This document shows positions 32,739 to 40,437 of a DNA stretch of 46,399 bases, piece by piece (position 1 is the stretch's first letter; each line of letters starts with the position of its first letter). A program made the translations under genes and the position numbers. The notes below the pieces were generated by a model. It was not told the DNA's origin and did no database searches. It worked only from the letters and a program-made list of their open reading frames with translations. The stretch lies in contig CAXTTV010000013.1 in assembly GCA_964247295.1 (NCBI GenBank), positions 1 to 46,399 of the forward strand. Direction: 5' to 3'. Origin of the DNA: CAXTTV01 sp964247295 (GTDB lineage: Bacteria; Chloroflexota; Ktedonobacteria; Ktedonobacterales; Ktedonobacteraceae).

Positions 32739-33983
32739 TTAGCGAGTGTATAGTGTGTTTTCATCGATGTATCCATGCGTGAGATCGCAGCCCCAGCCGG
32801 TAGCTGTACCCTCTCCTAGATGCAGATCGATGGTGATGATTACCTCTTTTCCCGTCATCGCGGCCTTGGCCCGAGCCTGATCATAGTCAATGACCATGCC
32901 CTGGTGGACCAGTTGAACATCTCCGATAAAAATATCATATCTGTCCTGGTCAAGTTCGCAACCGCAGGCCCCGAGCGCGGCGGTAATCCGGCCCCAGTTG
33001 GGATCTTCGCCCGCCACCGCGCATTGCCAGAGCGGTGAGAGCGCAATCCCCCGCACAACTTTGACTGCATCCGCTTTATCGCGGGTCCCACGAGCGATCA
33101 CGGTCATCACCTTGGTCGCGCCCTCGCCATCGCGGGCCATCTCTTTCGCGAGATACTGTGTCAGTTGCCGCAGCGCCTCACGGAACCGTTTGGCCTCAGG
33201 ATGATCCGCATTAATCGGCCTGTTGCCAGCCAGCCCATTCGCGAACAAAATACAGGTATCGTTGGTGGACATATCGCCGTCCACCGCCGTCAAATTAAAA
33301 GAGTCCGCGACCGCATCCAGCAGTTCGTTTCGCAGCCAGCCTTGCTCCAGAGCCGCATCAGTCGTAAGGTAGCAGAGCATCGTCGCCATATTCGGCATAA
33401 TCATCCCCGCGCCCTTAGTGACCCCACCGAGCCGGACAGTCTTTCCATCGATCTCAAACTCCAGAGCCTGACGCTTGGGCCGAGTATCGGTGGTCATAAT
33501 GGCTTCAGAGAAGGCATTGCCGGCATCCTGGCTTAATTTGATCTTGGCAACCCCGCTCTCGATCTTCTCTATCGGAAGTTGTCTCCCGATAATGCCGGTA
33601 GAGGAGCAAAGCACCAGCTCAGTATCGATACCGAGCTCACCGGCAGCCAGATCGGCCATATGGTAGGCGTTGCGTAGACCCTTTTCACCGGTGGCGCAGT
33701 TCGCGTTTCCACTATTGACGATAATTGCCTGTGCCTCACCATTTAAAAGGCGCTGCTGACAGAGAATTACCGGAGCGGCTTTGGTCGTGCTGGTTGTAAA
33801 GGTACCAGCCGCGACACAGGGAGCATCGGAGGCAAGGATAGCAAGATCTTGAATAGCTCCATCAGACTTGATTCCGCAGGCAGTAGTGCCGGCGCGAAAA
33901 CCCTGTGGAGCAGTAACACATTGGTCAACCTCACGAAATAATTGGGACAACGAAAAACCTCCTCTTGAGAAATGTTCCCGCAT
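32739..33983 (-). CDS. argJ: Bifunctional glutamate N-acetyltransferase / amino-acid acetyltransferase
   Basis: Ornithine acetyltransferase of 414 aa that recycles the acetyl group between acetylornithine and glutamate. The autoprocessing site is visible in GAGMIMPNMATMLCYL, where cleavage before the Thr frees the nucleophile and splits the protein into alpha and beta chains. VTAPQGFRAGTTACGIK and the C-terminal EDPNWGRITAALGACG and TGWGCDLTHGYI.EN are typical. The ATG at 33983 follows GAAAGGGTG; an upstream ATG adds 29 unlikely residues. First gene of the argJ-argD unit. Confidence 0.94.
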   Translation of the reverse strand: MREHFSRGGFSLSQLFREVDQCVTAPQGFRAGTTACGIKSDGAIQDLAILASDAPCVAAGTFTTSTTKAAPVILCQQRLLNGEAQAIIVNSGNANCATGEKGLRNAYHMADLAAGELGIDTELVLCSSTGIIGRQLPIEKIESGVAKIKLSQDAGNAFSEAIMTTDTRPKRQALEFEIDGKTVRLGGVTKGAGMIMPNMATMLCYLTTDAALEQGWLRNELLDAVADSFNLTAVDGDMSTNDTCILFANGLAGNRPINADHPEAKRFREALRQLTQYLAKEMARDGEGATKVMTVIARGTRDKADAVKVVRGIALSPLWQCAVAGEDPNWGRITAALGACGCELDQDRYDIFIGDVQLVHQGMVIDYDQARAKAAMTGKEVIITIDLHLGEGTATGWGCDLTHGYIDENTLYTR

Positions 33984-34060
33984 CTTGCACCCTTTCCTGG
34001 AAAGACCTTCGTTGTCTTTTGGAATATGTGATCCAGGTTGTGGGAACTTGTTGCTGATCT

Positions 34061-34073
34061 TATTGTACAATTT
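34061..34073 (-). promoter_or_regulatory. Candidate -10 region of argJ-argD
   Basis: The minus strand reads ATTGTACAATAA, holding a TACAAT -10 hexamer and a short TTGTACAA palindrome about 80 nt before the argJ start. TTATGA lies 18 bp upstream as a weak -35. An arginine-repressor site is not recognisable. Confidence 0.4.
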
Positions 34074-34116
34074 TTTTCGGAGGAATCATAAATTTGTTTC
34101 GTAAACGAATATTTAT

Positions 34117-34143
34117 AAAAAAAGAAGGACAAAGCTGTCCTTC
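34117..34143 (-). terminator. Intrinsic terminator after the small membrane protein gene
   Basis: GAAGGACA (34124-34131) and TGTCCTTC (34136-34143) form an 8-bp perfect stem. On the minus strand it is followed by seven T (34117-34123). It terminates the gene at 34169-34501 before argJ. Confidence 0.85.
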
Positions 34144-34168
34144 CTTATTGCAAATATACTGCGATTGC

Positions 34169-34501
34169 CTATTTATAATTGCCGGCCTGCGTCAAAAAGA
34201 TCCTCATAAAGCCCACGATCGCAATTGAGGCGATGCCCAGTTCAATCACAATCATGGTAATCCACAGCCAGGTAAGTGTATGTTGCCCGACTAATGAATT
34301 AATCAATAGAGGAACGAGAAATGCCAGGGGAATTACTCCCACAGCGATACAACTCAGGATGATAAACGTGGGGAGCAGAATGCGCCAGATGCCTGAGTCG
34401 CGTAAATCCTCGGTTTTGGCGGTTCCATATGATTCGCGATGAACTTCTCCTGTCGTTGGTGTTGACTCCGGGGTTTTCGTGGTTACGGTTGGCTCGTTCA
34501 T
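34169..34501 (-). CDS. Small two-TM membrane protein
   Basis: Protein of 110 aa. A polar Thr/Glu-rich N-terminus (residues 1-~38) precedes two hydrophobic segments: ~40-66 (ILLPTFIILSCIAVGVIPLA) and ~77-102 (LTWLWITMIVIELGIASIAI). No family was recognised. AGGAGAAACC precedes the ATG at good spacing, and the gene has its own extended -10 element and terminator, so it is a real monocistronic gene of unknown function. Confidence 0.75.
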   Translation of the reverse strand: MNEPTVTTKTPESTPTTGEVHRESYGTAKTEDLRDSGIWRILLPTFIILSCIAVGVIPLAFLVPLLINSLVGQHTLTWLWITMIVIELGIASIAIVGFMRIFLTQAGNYK

Positions 34502-34540
34502 GAAGGTTTCTCCTGAAAAATGAACTTAATGCTGTTACAT

Positions 34541-34549
34541 AGTATAGCA
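34541..34549 (-). promoter_or_regulatory. Extended -10 promoter of the small membrane protein gene
   Basis: The minus strand reads TGCTATACT (hexamer 34541-34546), 40 nt before the ATG. The flanking CTGTTTG upstream is shared with the similar element at 28143-28155. Confidence 0.55.
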
Positions 34550-34592
34550 CAAACAGGCTCTATGAGAGGTTTCACCGCGTTATGATGTGGCA

Positions 34593-34621
34593 TATCAAAA
34601 ATAGATCCGGTATTTTTGATA
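34593..34621. repeat. AT-rich palindrome upstream of comF
   Basis: TATCAAAAATA (34593-34603) and TATTTTTGATA (34611-34621) are exact inverted repeats of 11 bp around GATCCGG, about 57 bp before the comF start. No T-run follows. It may be an operator, or the end of an upstream transcript. Confidence 0.6.
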
Positions 34622-34677
34622 CTCATCGGCGTTTATCGATAAAAGAGCTTTTTTGGATGTAATGAGGAGGACGGGAC

Positions 34678-35412
34678 GTGTTAAGGTTTCTCCAAAAAGG
34701 ACTGGATCTGATGTATCCACCACGATGTGTTGGCTGTCAGCGCAGCGGATATTCTCTTTGTCCTGGTTGTTTGCAACGTATTCCCTGGCTTTCCGAGCCT
34801 CGCTGTCAGCATTGCAGCACTCCGGTCTCTTCCTCACAATCGGAGCCTTTATGCCGCCATTGTCAGTCGCGGCCCTCGCTTCTACAATGTATCAGGATCG
34901 CCAGCTTTTACCAGGACCCACTACGCTCCGCGATCCGAGCCCTCAAATATGAGAAACAGGCTCGACTGGCCCAGCCCCTGGGAGAACTGCTTGCCTCTGA
35001 ATATCTCAGGTCAGGCCAACCCTGCGATCTGCTTATTCCGGTTCCCTTGCATCCATCAAGAGAGCGCCAGCGCGGGTATAATCATACGCAACTGCTGGCG
35101 GACGTTTGTGCCCATCAGACCGGATTGAAGCTGAGATCTGATCTGCTTCTCCGTCAGAAAGATACTCAGGCTCAAGTAGGGCTCTCGGCACAGGCTCGAC
35201 GCCAGAATATGGCCCAGGCCTTTCGTGGCTCTCCAGTCCTCAGGCCGGGCGATCTTGAAGGGGCTGCTATCCTCTTGCTGGACGATGTATACACCACCGG
35301 CGCGACTCTGGAGGCTTGCGCGCAGCCTTTATTAGAGATGGGAGCCTATACGGTACGTGGCCTGGTCCTGGCAACGCCAATCAGAAAAGAACAAAAAATG
35401 AAAAATCCATAG
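34678..35412 (+). CDS. comF: ComF-family phosphoribosyltransferase-like protein
   Basis: Protein of 244 aa related to the competence protein ComFC. The N-terminal zinc ribbons have C17/C20/C28/C31 (CVGC, CPGC) and C43/C46/C59/C62 (CQHC, CRHC). The C-terminal PRTase-type domain has IPVPLHPSRERQRGYNHTQL and the PRPP loop LLLDDVYTTGAT (D202, D203). In Bacillus and relatives it helps DNA uptake or single-strand handling, but comF genes also occur alone, as here. The GTG start at 34678 follows GAGGAGG. ftsH starts 99 nt downstream behind its own -10. Confidence 0.92.
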   Translation: MLRFLQKGLDLMYPPRCVGCQRSGYSLCPGCLQRIPWLSEPRCQHCSTPVSSSQSEPLCRHCQSRPSLLQCIRIASFYQDPLRSAIRALKYEKQARLAQPLGELLASEYLRSGQPCDLLIPVPLHPSRERQRGYNHTQLLADVCAHQTGLKLRSDLLLRQKDTQAQVGLSAQARRQNMAQAFRGSPVLRPGDLEGAAILLLDDVYTTGATLEACAQPLLEMGAYTVRGLVLATPIRKEQKMKNP

Positions 35413-35422
35413 GTAACGTAGT

Positions 35423-35430
35423 GATATAAT
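35423..35430 (+). promoter_or_regulatory. -10 element of ftsH
   Basis: TGATATAAT contains a perfect TATAAT at 35425-35430 preceded by an extended TG. It lies just after comF and ~80 nt before the ftsH start. Confidence 0.5.
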
Positions 35431-35511
35431 AATGCTCAATAGAACGTATATATCACAGTCATCTATTTTTAATGGGATTTGTCTCTATCATATAAAGAGA
35501 GGAGCCTCGCG

Positions 35512-37518
35512 TTGGGCAGTAGGAAATGGCTACGAGTGGGTTTAATTCTGCTCCTGGTCGCTCTGGTCATTGTTCTGCTTTTTGTGTTTATCCGACCCGG
35601 CGGCGATAGTCGGCATGTAACGCTATCTACGTTGCTGACCGATACGCGAAACAACGTTGAGAACAAACAGCCAGTCACTCTAACCGTTGGCAACAATGTA
35701 ATCACCCTGAGTAAGAACCACGATCCAGCAGCTTCTAAGGAGGTCGCTGGCGTTAACGATAGCTTTGATATTACAAGGTCCCTGAAAGATGCAGGGTTGG
35801 ATTATACTACAAATCCATTTCTGACCCTTCAATACGATCCTCCCAGTGCTTTGAATGGCTGGTTGCCCTTGCTTGGGACGTTGATACCGACACTTTTAAT
35901 CGGTGGAGTTCTTCTGTTTATGATCCGTCAGTCGCAAGGAGCCAATAATCAGGCCCTGTCCTTTGGCAAAAGCAAGGCGAGGATCTTTACGGGAAGTAAA
36001 TCAATGGTGACCTTCACGGATGTCGCGGGCGTCGAGGAGGCGCGCCAGGAGCTTCAGGAGATTGTGGAGTTTTTGAAGTATCCCGCTAAATTCGCCGCGC
36101 TGGGAGCCCGCATTCCTAAGGGGCTGTTGCTGGTCGGGCCGCCGGGATCTGGCAAAACCTTGATCTCGCGTGCGGTCGCTGGTGAGGCGGGTGTGCCCTT
36201 CTTTAGTATCAGCGGGTCAGAATTTGTGGAGATGTTTGTGGGGGTAGGAGCCAGTCGGGTTCGGGATCTGTTCTCTCAGGCCAAGCGCAATAGTCCATGT
36301 ATTGTATTTGTAGATGAGGTCGATGCTGTGGGCCGGCAGCGGGGCGCGGGCCTCGGCGGTTCTCACGATGAGCGTGAACAGACCCTCAATCAGATCCTGG
36401 TTGAGATGGACGGCTTTGATACTAATACCAATGTAATTGTCATTGCCGCTACCAACCGCCCAGACGTGCTTGATCCCGCGCTGCTGCGTCCCGGTCGCTT
36501 CGATCGTCAGATTGTACTGGATCGGCCAGATATCCGGGGCCGGATCGCGATTCTGCGGGTCCATACCAAAAATAAACCGCTTGATAAGCAGATCTCTCTG
36601 GAGACCATCGCCCGGCAGACTCCCGGCTTTTCAGGGGCCGATCTGGCGAACCTGCTCAATGAGGCGGCGATCCTCACGGCTCGCCGCGATAAGCGCACCA
36701 TTGGTATGTTGGAGATTGAGGAGGCCATTGATCGGGTGGTGGCTGGTCCAGCGCGCAAAAGCCGCCTGATCAGTGAGCGCGAGAAAACTATTACTGCCTA
36801 TCATGAGATCGGGCATGCGCTGGTCGCGCGAGCGTTACCCAACACTGATCCCGTACACAAGGTTTCGATTGTGGCACGGGGGCAGGCTGGCGGCTTTACG
36901 ATGCTGCTGCCGACTGAGGATCGCTACCTGTGGAGCCGGCCCCAGTTTGAGGATATGCTGGCCTATGCGTTGGGTGGGCATGTTGCCGAACTCATCACTT
37001 TTGGGGAGGTCACAACCGGCGCGTCTAATGATATCGAGAAGGTCACGAAGATCGCGCGCTCTATGGTCACCGAGTACGGTATGAGTAGCCGGATCGGTCC
37101 GATCGCGCTCGGGCATAAAGAGGAACTGATCTTTCTGGGCCGCGATCTGAATGAGCAGCGCAATTATAGCGAGCAGACCGCGCGGGAGATCGATGAAGAG
37201 GTGCGAAGGATTGTCCAGGAGGCCTTTGATCGCGCCTATAATGTGCTGATCCAGAATAAGTCCCGGCTGATCTTGATTAGCGAACGCCTGATCAAAGAGG
37301 AGACGTTGGAGGGTCCCGTCTTTGAGTCTCTTTTCAACCAGCCATTAGATGAAGAGATTGATGGACCCTCGGTTACGGTTCAGGTTCCGCCTCAAAGAGA
37401 TTATCAGAGCCGGGATGAGGAGGCGCTGCTCCCACAGGAGCTAGAGGAGTATCCAATCCTGCCTCCGCAGATCCCTCCAAGGTATCCTACCAACAGCTCG
37501 TTTCCTCCCTCAACGTAG
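35512..37518 (+). CDS. ftsH: ATP-dependent zinc metalloprotease FtsH
   Basis: Membrane-anchored AAA+ protease of 668 aa that degrades misfolded or regulatory membrane proteins. Layout: TM1 ~9-26, an external segment of ~90 residues, TM2 ~118-138, and the AAA module with GPPGSGKT (209-216), the Walker B pair D268-E269, and TNRPDVLDPALLRPGR. The peptidase has zinc site HEIGH (431-435) and the third ligand in GASNDIEKV. The usual HEAGH Ala is Ile. The TTG at 35512 is chosen because GAGAGGAG lies 7 nt upstream. A Pro/Glu-rich ~60-residue tail follows the peptidase domain. Repeat copy C begins 8 nt after the stop. Confidence 0.96.
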   Translation: MGSRKWLRVGLILLLVALVIVLLFVFIRPGGDSRHVTLSTLLTDTRNNVENKQPVTLTVGNNVITLSKNHDPAASKEVAGVNDSFDITRSLKDAGLDYTTNPFLTLQYDPPSALNGWLPLLGTLIPTLLIGGVLLFMIRQSQGANNQALSFGKSKARIFTGSKSMVTFTDVAGVEEARQELQEIVEFLKYPAKFAALGARIPKGLLLVGPPGSGKTLISRAVAGEAGVPFFSISGSEFVEMFVGVGASRVRDLFSQAKRNSPCIVFVDEVDAVGRQRGAGLGGSHDEREQTLNQILVEMDGFDTNTNVIVIAATNRPDVLDPALLRPGRFDRQIVLDRPDIRGRIAILRVHTKNKPLDKQISLETIARQTPGFSGADLANLLNEAAILTARRDKRTIGMLEIEEAIDRVVAGPARKSRLISEREKTITAYHEIGHALVARALPNTDPVHKVSIVARGQAGGFTMLLPTEDRYLWSRPQFEDMLAYALGGHVAELITFGEVTTGASNDIEKVTKIARSMVTEYGMSSRIGPIALGHKEELIFLGRDLNEQRNYSEQTAREIDEEVRRIVQEAFDRAYNVLIQNKSRLILISERLIKEETLEGPVFESLFNQPLDEEIDGPSVTVQVPPQRDYQSRDEEALLPQELEEYPILPPQIPPRYPTNSSFPPST

Positions 37519-37525
37519 GGTAGTA

Positions 37526-37709
37526 GCTTGCGACGCTGTTGGGAAATGGGGAAATGCCCCTTGGGCGCGGGAGGAGCGCTTCGCGAAGCGTGCGCCAGGT
37601 GACGGGATTGCAGGATCTCCCCGGAGGCATGGCGTTCGTTGTGCGCCAGATGCGGCACGTCTTCGCGGCCCTTGACGGGCCATCCACCCCCGTAAGCAAG
37701 CGACTCCCC
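37526..37709. repeat. Mosaic inverted-repeat element, copy C
   Basis: The left end is GCGACGCTGTTGGGAAAT (37530-37547), one base different from copy B. The right end AGCAAGCGACTCCCC (37695-37709) is the reverse-complement type of end also found in copy D. The interior block 37567-37681, with a TTCGCGAA palindrome, matches copy B in reverse orientation. The element fills the gap between the convergent ftsH and acyl-CoA dehydrogenase genes. Confidence 0.85.
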
Positions 37710-37720
37710 TAACCTCAGGT

Positions 37721-38905
37721 CTACGGAATATTCAGCCCTGGATAGAGCCGACGCGCGATTACCAGGCGTTGCACTTGAGCGGTTCCCTCAAAAATGTCAA
37801 AGACTTTGGCATCTCGGAACCACTTTTGGAGTAGTTGTCGATACTGCGAATCTTGTCCGGGGGCGCTGATTCTAACGCCAGTAGCGGTGGCTTTCATAAC
37901 CAACTCGCTGGCAAAGGCTTTGCTCATCGAGGCCTCTTTTGAGTTCGGGATGCGATTGTCGGCCATCCAGGCGGCGCGCCAGACCAGGAAACGCGCCATC
38001 TCAATCTCTTCCCCGATCTCTTCGATATCGTTTTCAACGTCGCGTCGTTTATGGATGGGATACCCGGCTGGAAGCTCTTCGGCAATCCAGGCTCTGGTGG
38101 TTTCATAAGCGGCGCGGGCGATACCCACAGCCATTGAGCCTACGGAGGGACGGGTCGCATCCAGTGTCCCCATCGCTGCCTTAAATCCAGCTTTCTGAAC
38201 CTGTTCTCGCCCTTGAAGTAGATGATCTTTGGGAATTCGACAGTTTTCTAGAATCATCTCAGCCGTCTGCGAGGCTCGCAATCCCATCTTTTCTTCGATT
38301 CTTCCCAGGATCAGGCCCGGCGTGCCTTTGGGAACTACGAAGGGGCGAATGCCCTCGCGTCCCAGGCTGCGATCAATGGTGGCGAAGACAATTGTGATAT
38401 CGGCTCGTGCTCCATTGGTGATATAGTGCTTGTGCCCGTTAAGTACCCATTCGTCACCGTCCAGGTGGGCGGTGGTGGATAGGCTGGCGACATCCGAGCC
38501 GATCCCCGGTTCCGTCAGAGCCAGTGCTCCCCAGTGCAACTGCCCATCCAGAAACGGACCCAGAAAGTGGGCCTGCTGCTCTTTTGTTCCCTGGGCCAGG
38601 ATCGGCGGTGCAGCCAGCCCCGGACCGGGGATCGCCGTGGAGAGCGCGGCATCGCCCCAGGCCATCTCTTCCTGCATCAGGACGCCGAGCAGGTTATCCT
38701 GCTTTGGTTCATCTCCGGTGTGCTGGCTACGTGCCTGGGCTGCCGAGCCGCCCCAGAAGCGTTTCTGCATATTCCAGAAAAAGGACTCAGGGATCTTCTC
38801 GGTCCAGTCGCATTCCAGGGTGATTGGTCGCATCTCTTCAAGGGCAACCTGATGAGCGTGATCGCGAACATCCTGCTGCGTTTTGCTGAGGGTAAAGTCA
38901 ATCAT
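37721..38905 (-). CDS. Acyl-CoA dehydrogenase, catalytic-type subunit
   Basis: Protein of 394 aa. The FAD/substrate motif ALTEPGIGSDVAS and HYITNGARAD are intact, and the catalytic Glu is present in DIFEGTAQVQRLVIARRL. However, the segment that normally reads Q-x-x-GG-x-G and contacts the FAD of the neighbouring subunit is replaced by ISAPGQDSQYRQLL. The adjacent upstream gene has exactly the opposite pattern. The start lies 6 nt after that gene's stop, so the two are co-translated, and a heteromeric enzyme is inferred. Substrate unknown; steroid or branched side-chain heteromers are the known precedent. Confidence 0.9.
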   Translation of the reverse strand: MIDFTLSKTQQDVRDHAHQVALEEMRPITLECDWTEKIPESFFWNMQKRFWGGSAAQARSQHTGDEPKQDNLLGVLMQEEMAWGDAALSTAIPGPGLAAPPILAQGTKEQQAHFLGPFLDGQLHWGALALTEPGIGSDVASLSTTAHLDGDEWVLNGHKHYITNGARADITIVFATIDRSLGREGIRPFVVPKGTPGLILGRIEEKMGLRASQTAEMILENCRIPKDHLLQGREQVQKAGFKAAMGTLDATRPSVGSMAVGIARAAYETTRAWIAEELPAGYPIHKRRDVENDIEEIGEEIEMARFLVWRAAWMADNRIPNSKEASMSKAFASELVMKATATGVRISAPGQDSQYRQLLQKWFRDAKVFDIFEGTAQVQRLVIARRLYPGLNIP

Positions 38906-38911
38906 GATTGA

Positions 38912-40003
38912 TTACTCCATTGCTGCTGCGTCGCGCATCCACATCTCTACAGGATGATCTTGGATAAAGCCAGCCCCACCCAGTACTTGAACCGCATCGG
39001 TCGTGATCCTCTGAGCGATCTTTACGGCCTGCCTCTGGGCCGCCTCAGCCTGACGGACCAGCTCTCGGATCTCCTGCTGTCCATTCCAGCTTGCGGCGGC
39101 CCTCCAGGTCAGCAGCCGGGCTGCATCCAGCTTCATCGCCGACTCCGCGACAATAAAGGCGATCCCCTGATATGAAGCGATTGGGCGACCGAAGGCTGTG
39201 CGTTCTTTGGCGTAATCGCGGGCATACTCAAAAGAGGCACGGGCAATCCCACAGGCCAGCGCGGCCCGAAGAATGTTGTACAGGGCCACCGTGCGCAGGA
39301 CTCTGAGATCTCCAGCCTGCCCAATCAGCGTGCTCTCGGGGAGCCGCACCTGTTCCAGTGCCAGCGAGGCGCTGGGGGCGGCCTGCATTCCCAACCGATG
39401 CTGATCAGGATTGATTGTCAGGCCCTGGATCTCCTCCGGCAACGTGAATGCACAGATTCCATTCGTTCCGCTACTACCCACCAGCCGGGTCAGTATGATG
39501 CGTAGTCCCGCCCTCGCTCCATGGATGACCGCGCGTTTGGCTCCGTTCACAAGATACTCATTGCCATCTGGCCGGACCTGAGCTTGAATCTCCGCGATGC
39601 TATAGCCCCCACCCGGCTCCGCGAACGCCAGGCTGCCAGGCATATTGTGCTCTGCGCTGGCGAATGCCGGTAGATACTGCTGTTTCTGGGAATCATTGCC
39701 CGCCTGAGCGATCAGCGTCGGAGCGATCAGCGAGCCGATCACATTTGAGGCCAGTCCGCCGTCTCCGAAGGCCAGCTCCTCCGTAATGAGCGTATAGGTC
39801 ACGGCCTCGATCGGGCCAGAGCCGCCATACTCCTCGGGGAAGGGAGCTGTAAGCCCTGTCTGAGCCAATGTCTGAAGAAGACTTGAAGGGATATCGCCGA
39901 CTTTTTCGGCCTGGCGACCAAGCGGTCGCAATTCCTGGATCGCCAGACTGGCCGCCAGTTTGCGAACCTCTTCCTGTTCATCACCGGGTGCGAAATGAAG
40001 CAT
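38912..40003 (-). CDS. Acyl-CoA dehydrogenase-like subunit lacking the catalytic Glu
   Basis: Protein of 363 aa, shorter than the usual 380-400. It keeps the neighbour-contacting segment VQVLGGAGFIQDHPVEMWMRD, but stops at RDAAAME, just where relatives continue into the EGT motif that holds the catalytic base. Its own FAD motifs are degenerate: AFAEPGGGYSIAE for LTEPxAGSD and KRAVIHGARAG for KxWITNG. It therefore probably binds FAD poorly and serves as the structural partner of the gene 6 nt downstream. GAAAGGATG precedes the ATG. The ending is a clean TAA, with no sign of a frameshift. Confidence 0.88.
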   Translation of the reverse strand: MLHFAPGDEQEEVRKLAASLAIQELRPLGRQAEKVGDIPSSLLQTLAQTGLTAPFPEEYGGSGPIEAVTYTLITEELAFGDGGLASNVIGSLIAPTLIAQAGNDSQKQQYLPAFASAEHNMPGSLAFAEPGGGYSIAEIQAQVRPDGNEYLVNGAKRAVIHGARAGLRIILTRLVGSSGTNGICAFTLPEEIQGLTINPDQHRLGMQAAPSASLALEQVRLPESTLIGQAGDLRVLRTVALYNILRAALACGIARASFEYARDYAKERTAFGRPIASYQGIAFIVAESAMKLDAARLLTWRAAASWNGQQEIRELVRQAEAAQRQAVKIAQRITTDAVQVLGGAGFIQDHPVEMWMRDAAAME

Positions 40004-40193
40004 AAGCGCTGCATCCTTTCGTGTGAGTCAAGGTGGTGATATGGGAACACGAACATAGCGGATAGGGCTTAGCAAAATAAGGGGTGAATGATAGCTGCTA
40101 GAATTGTACGCGAAACGGGCGGACTTTTCCAGCCCATCTATGAATATGGTCAGCAAATGGCGTCGGAGAGCACCGGGATTTATAGGGGAGTCT

Positions 40194-40328
40194 CAAGCGA
40201 CTCTGTTGGGAAAAGAAGAAGCTGTTCCTGTGCAGGGAGAGACTCGAATGGGGTAGATCGGGTCCGCACGCGACCCGATCTACCGGTCATGGCAAGGGTG
40301 GCGGGATTTTCCCAATAAAGTCGCTTGC
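40194..40328. repeat. Mosaic inverted-repeat element, copy D (most complete ends)
   Basis: Terminal inverted repeats are CAAGCGACTCTGTTGGGAAA (40194-40213) and TTTCCCAATAAAGTCGCTTG (from about 40309). Inside, GGTAGATCGGGTC (40252-40264) and GACCCGATCTACC (40272-40284) form a perfect 13-bp palindrome around CGCACGC. The ~135-bp size and terminal repeats resemble a MITE, but no target duplication was confirmed. The rest of the 434-nt gap (40004-40437) shows no gene. Confidence 0.85.
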
Positions 40329-40437
40329 TTACGGGGTTGGTGGACCGAAAATCTTGCCCCGAAGACTCCTCTACGTAGCCTGCTTGCTCCCCAAGCCTCT
40401 GTTAGATTTCCCACCAGAGGCGCAGGAAGTTCCCTCA

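Noticed and set aside
38430..38911. Plus-strand frames of 99-140 codons opposite the acyl-CoA dehydrogenase gene
   Set aside because: Antisense shadows of a gene with clear family motifs on the minus strand.
38912..38912. Frameshift explaining the missing C-terminus of the short acyl-CoA dehydrogenase
   Set aside because: The six bases after the stop lead directly into the next start codon, leaving no room for a lost EGT segment in any frame; the motif in the next gene belongs to its own complete C-terminus.
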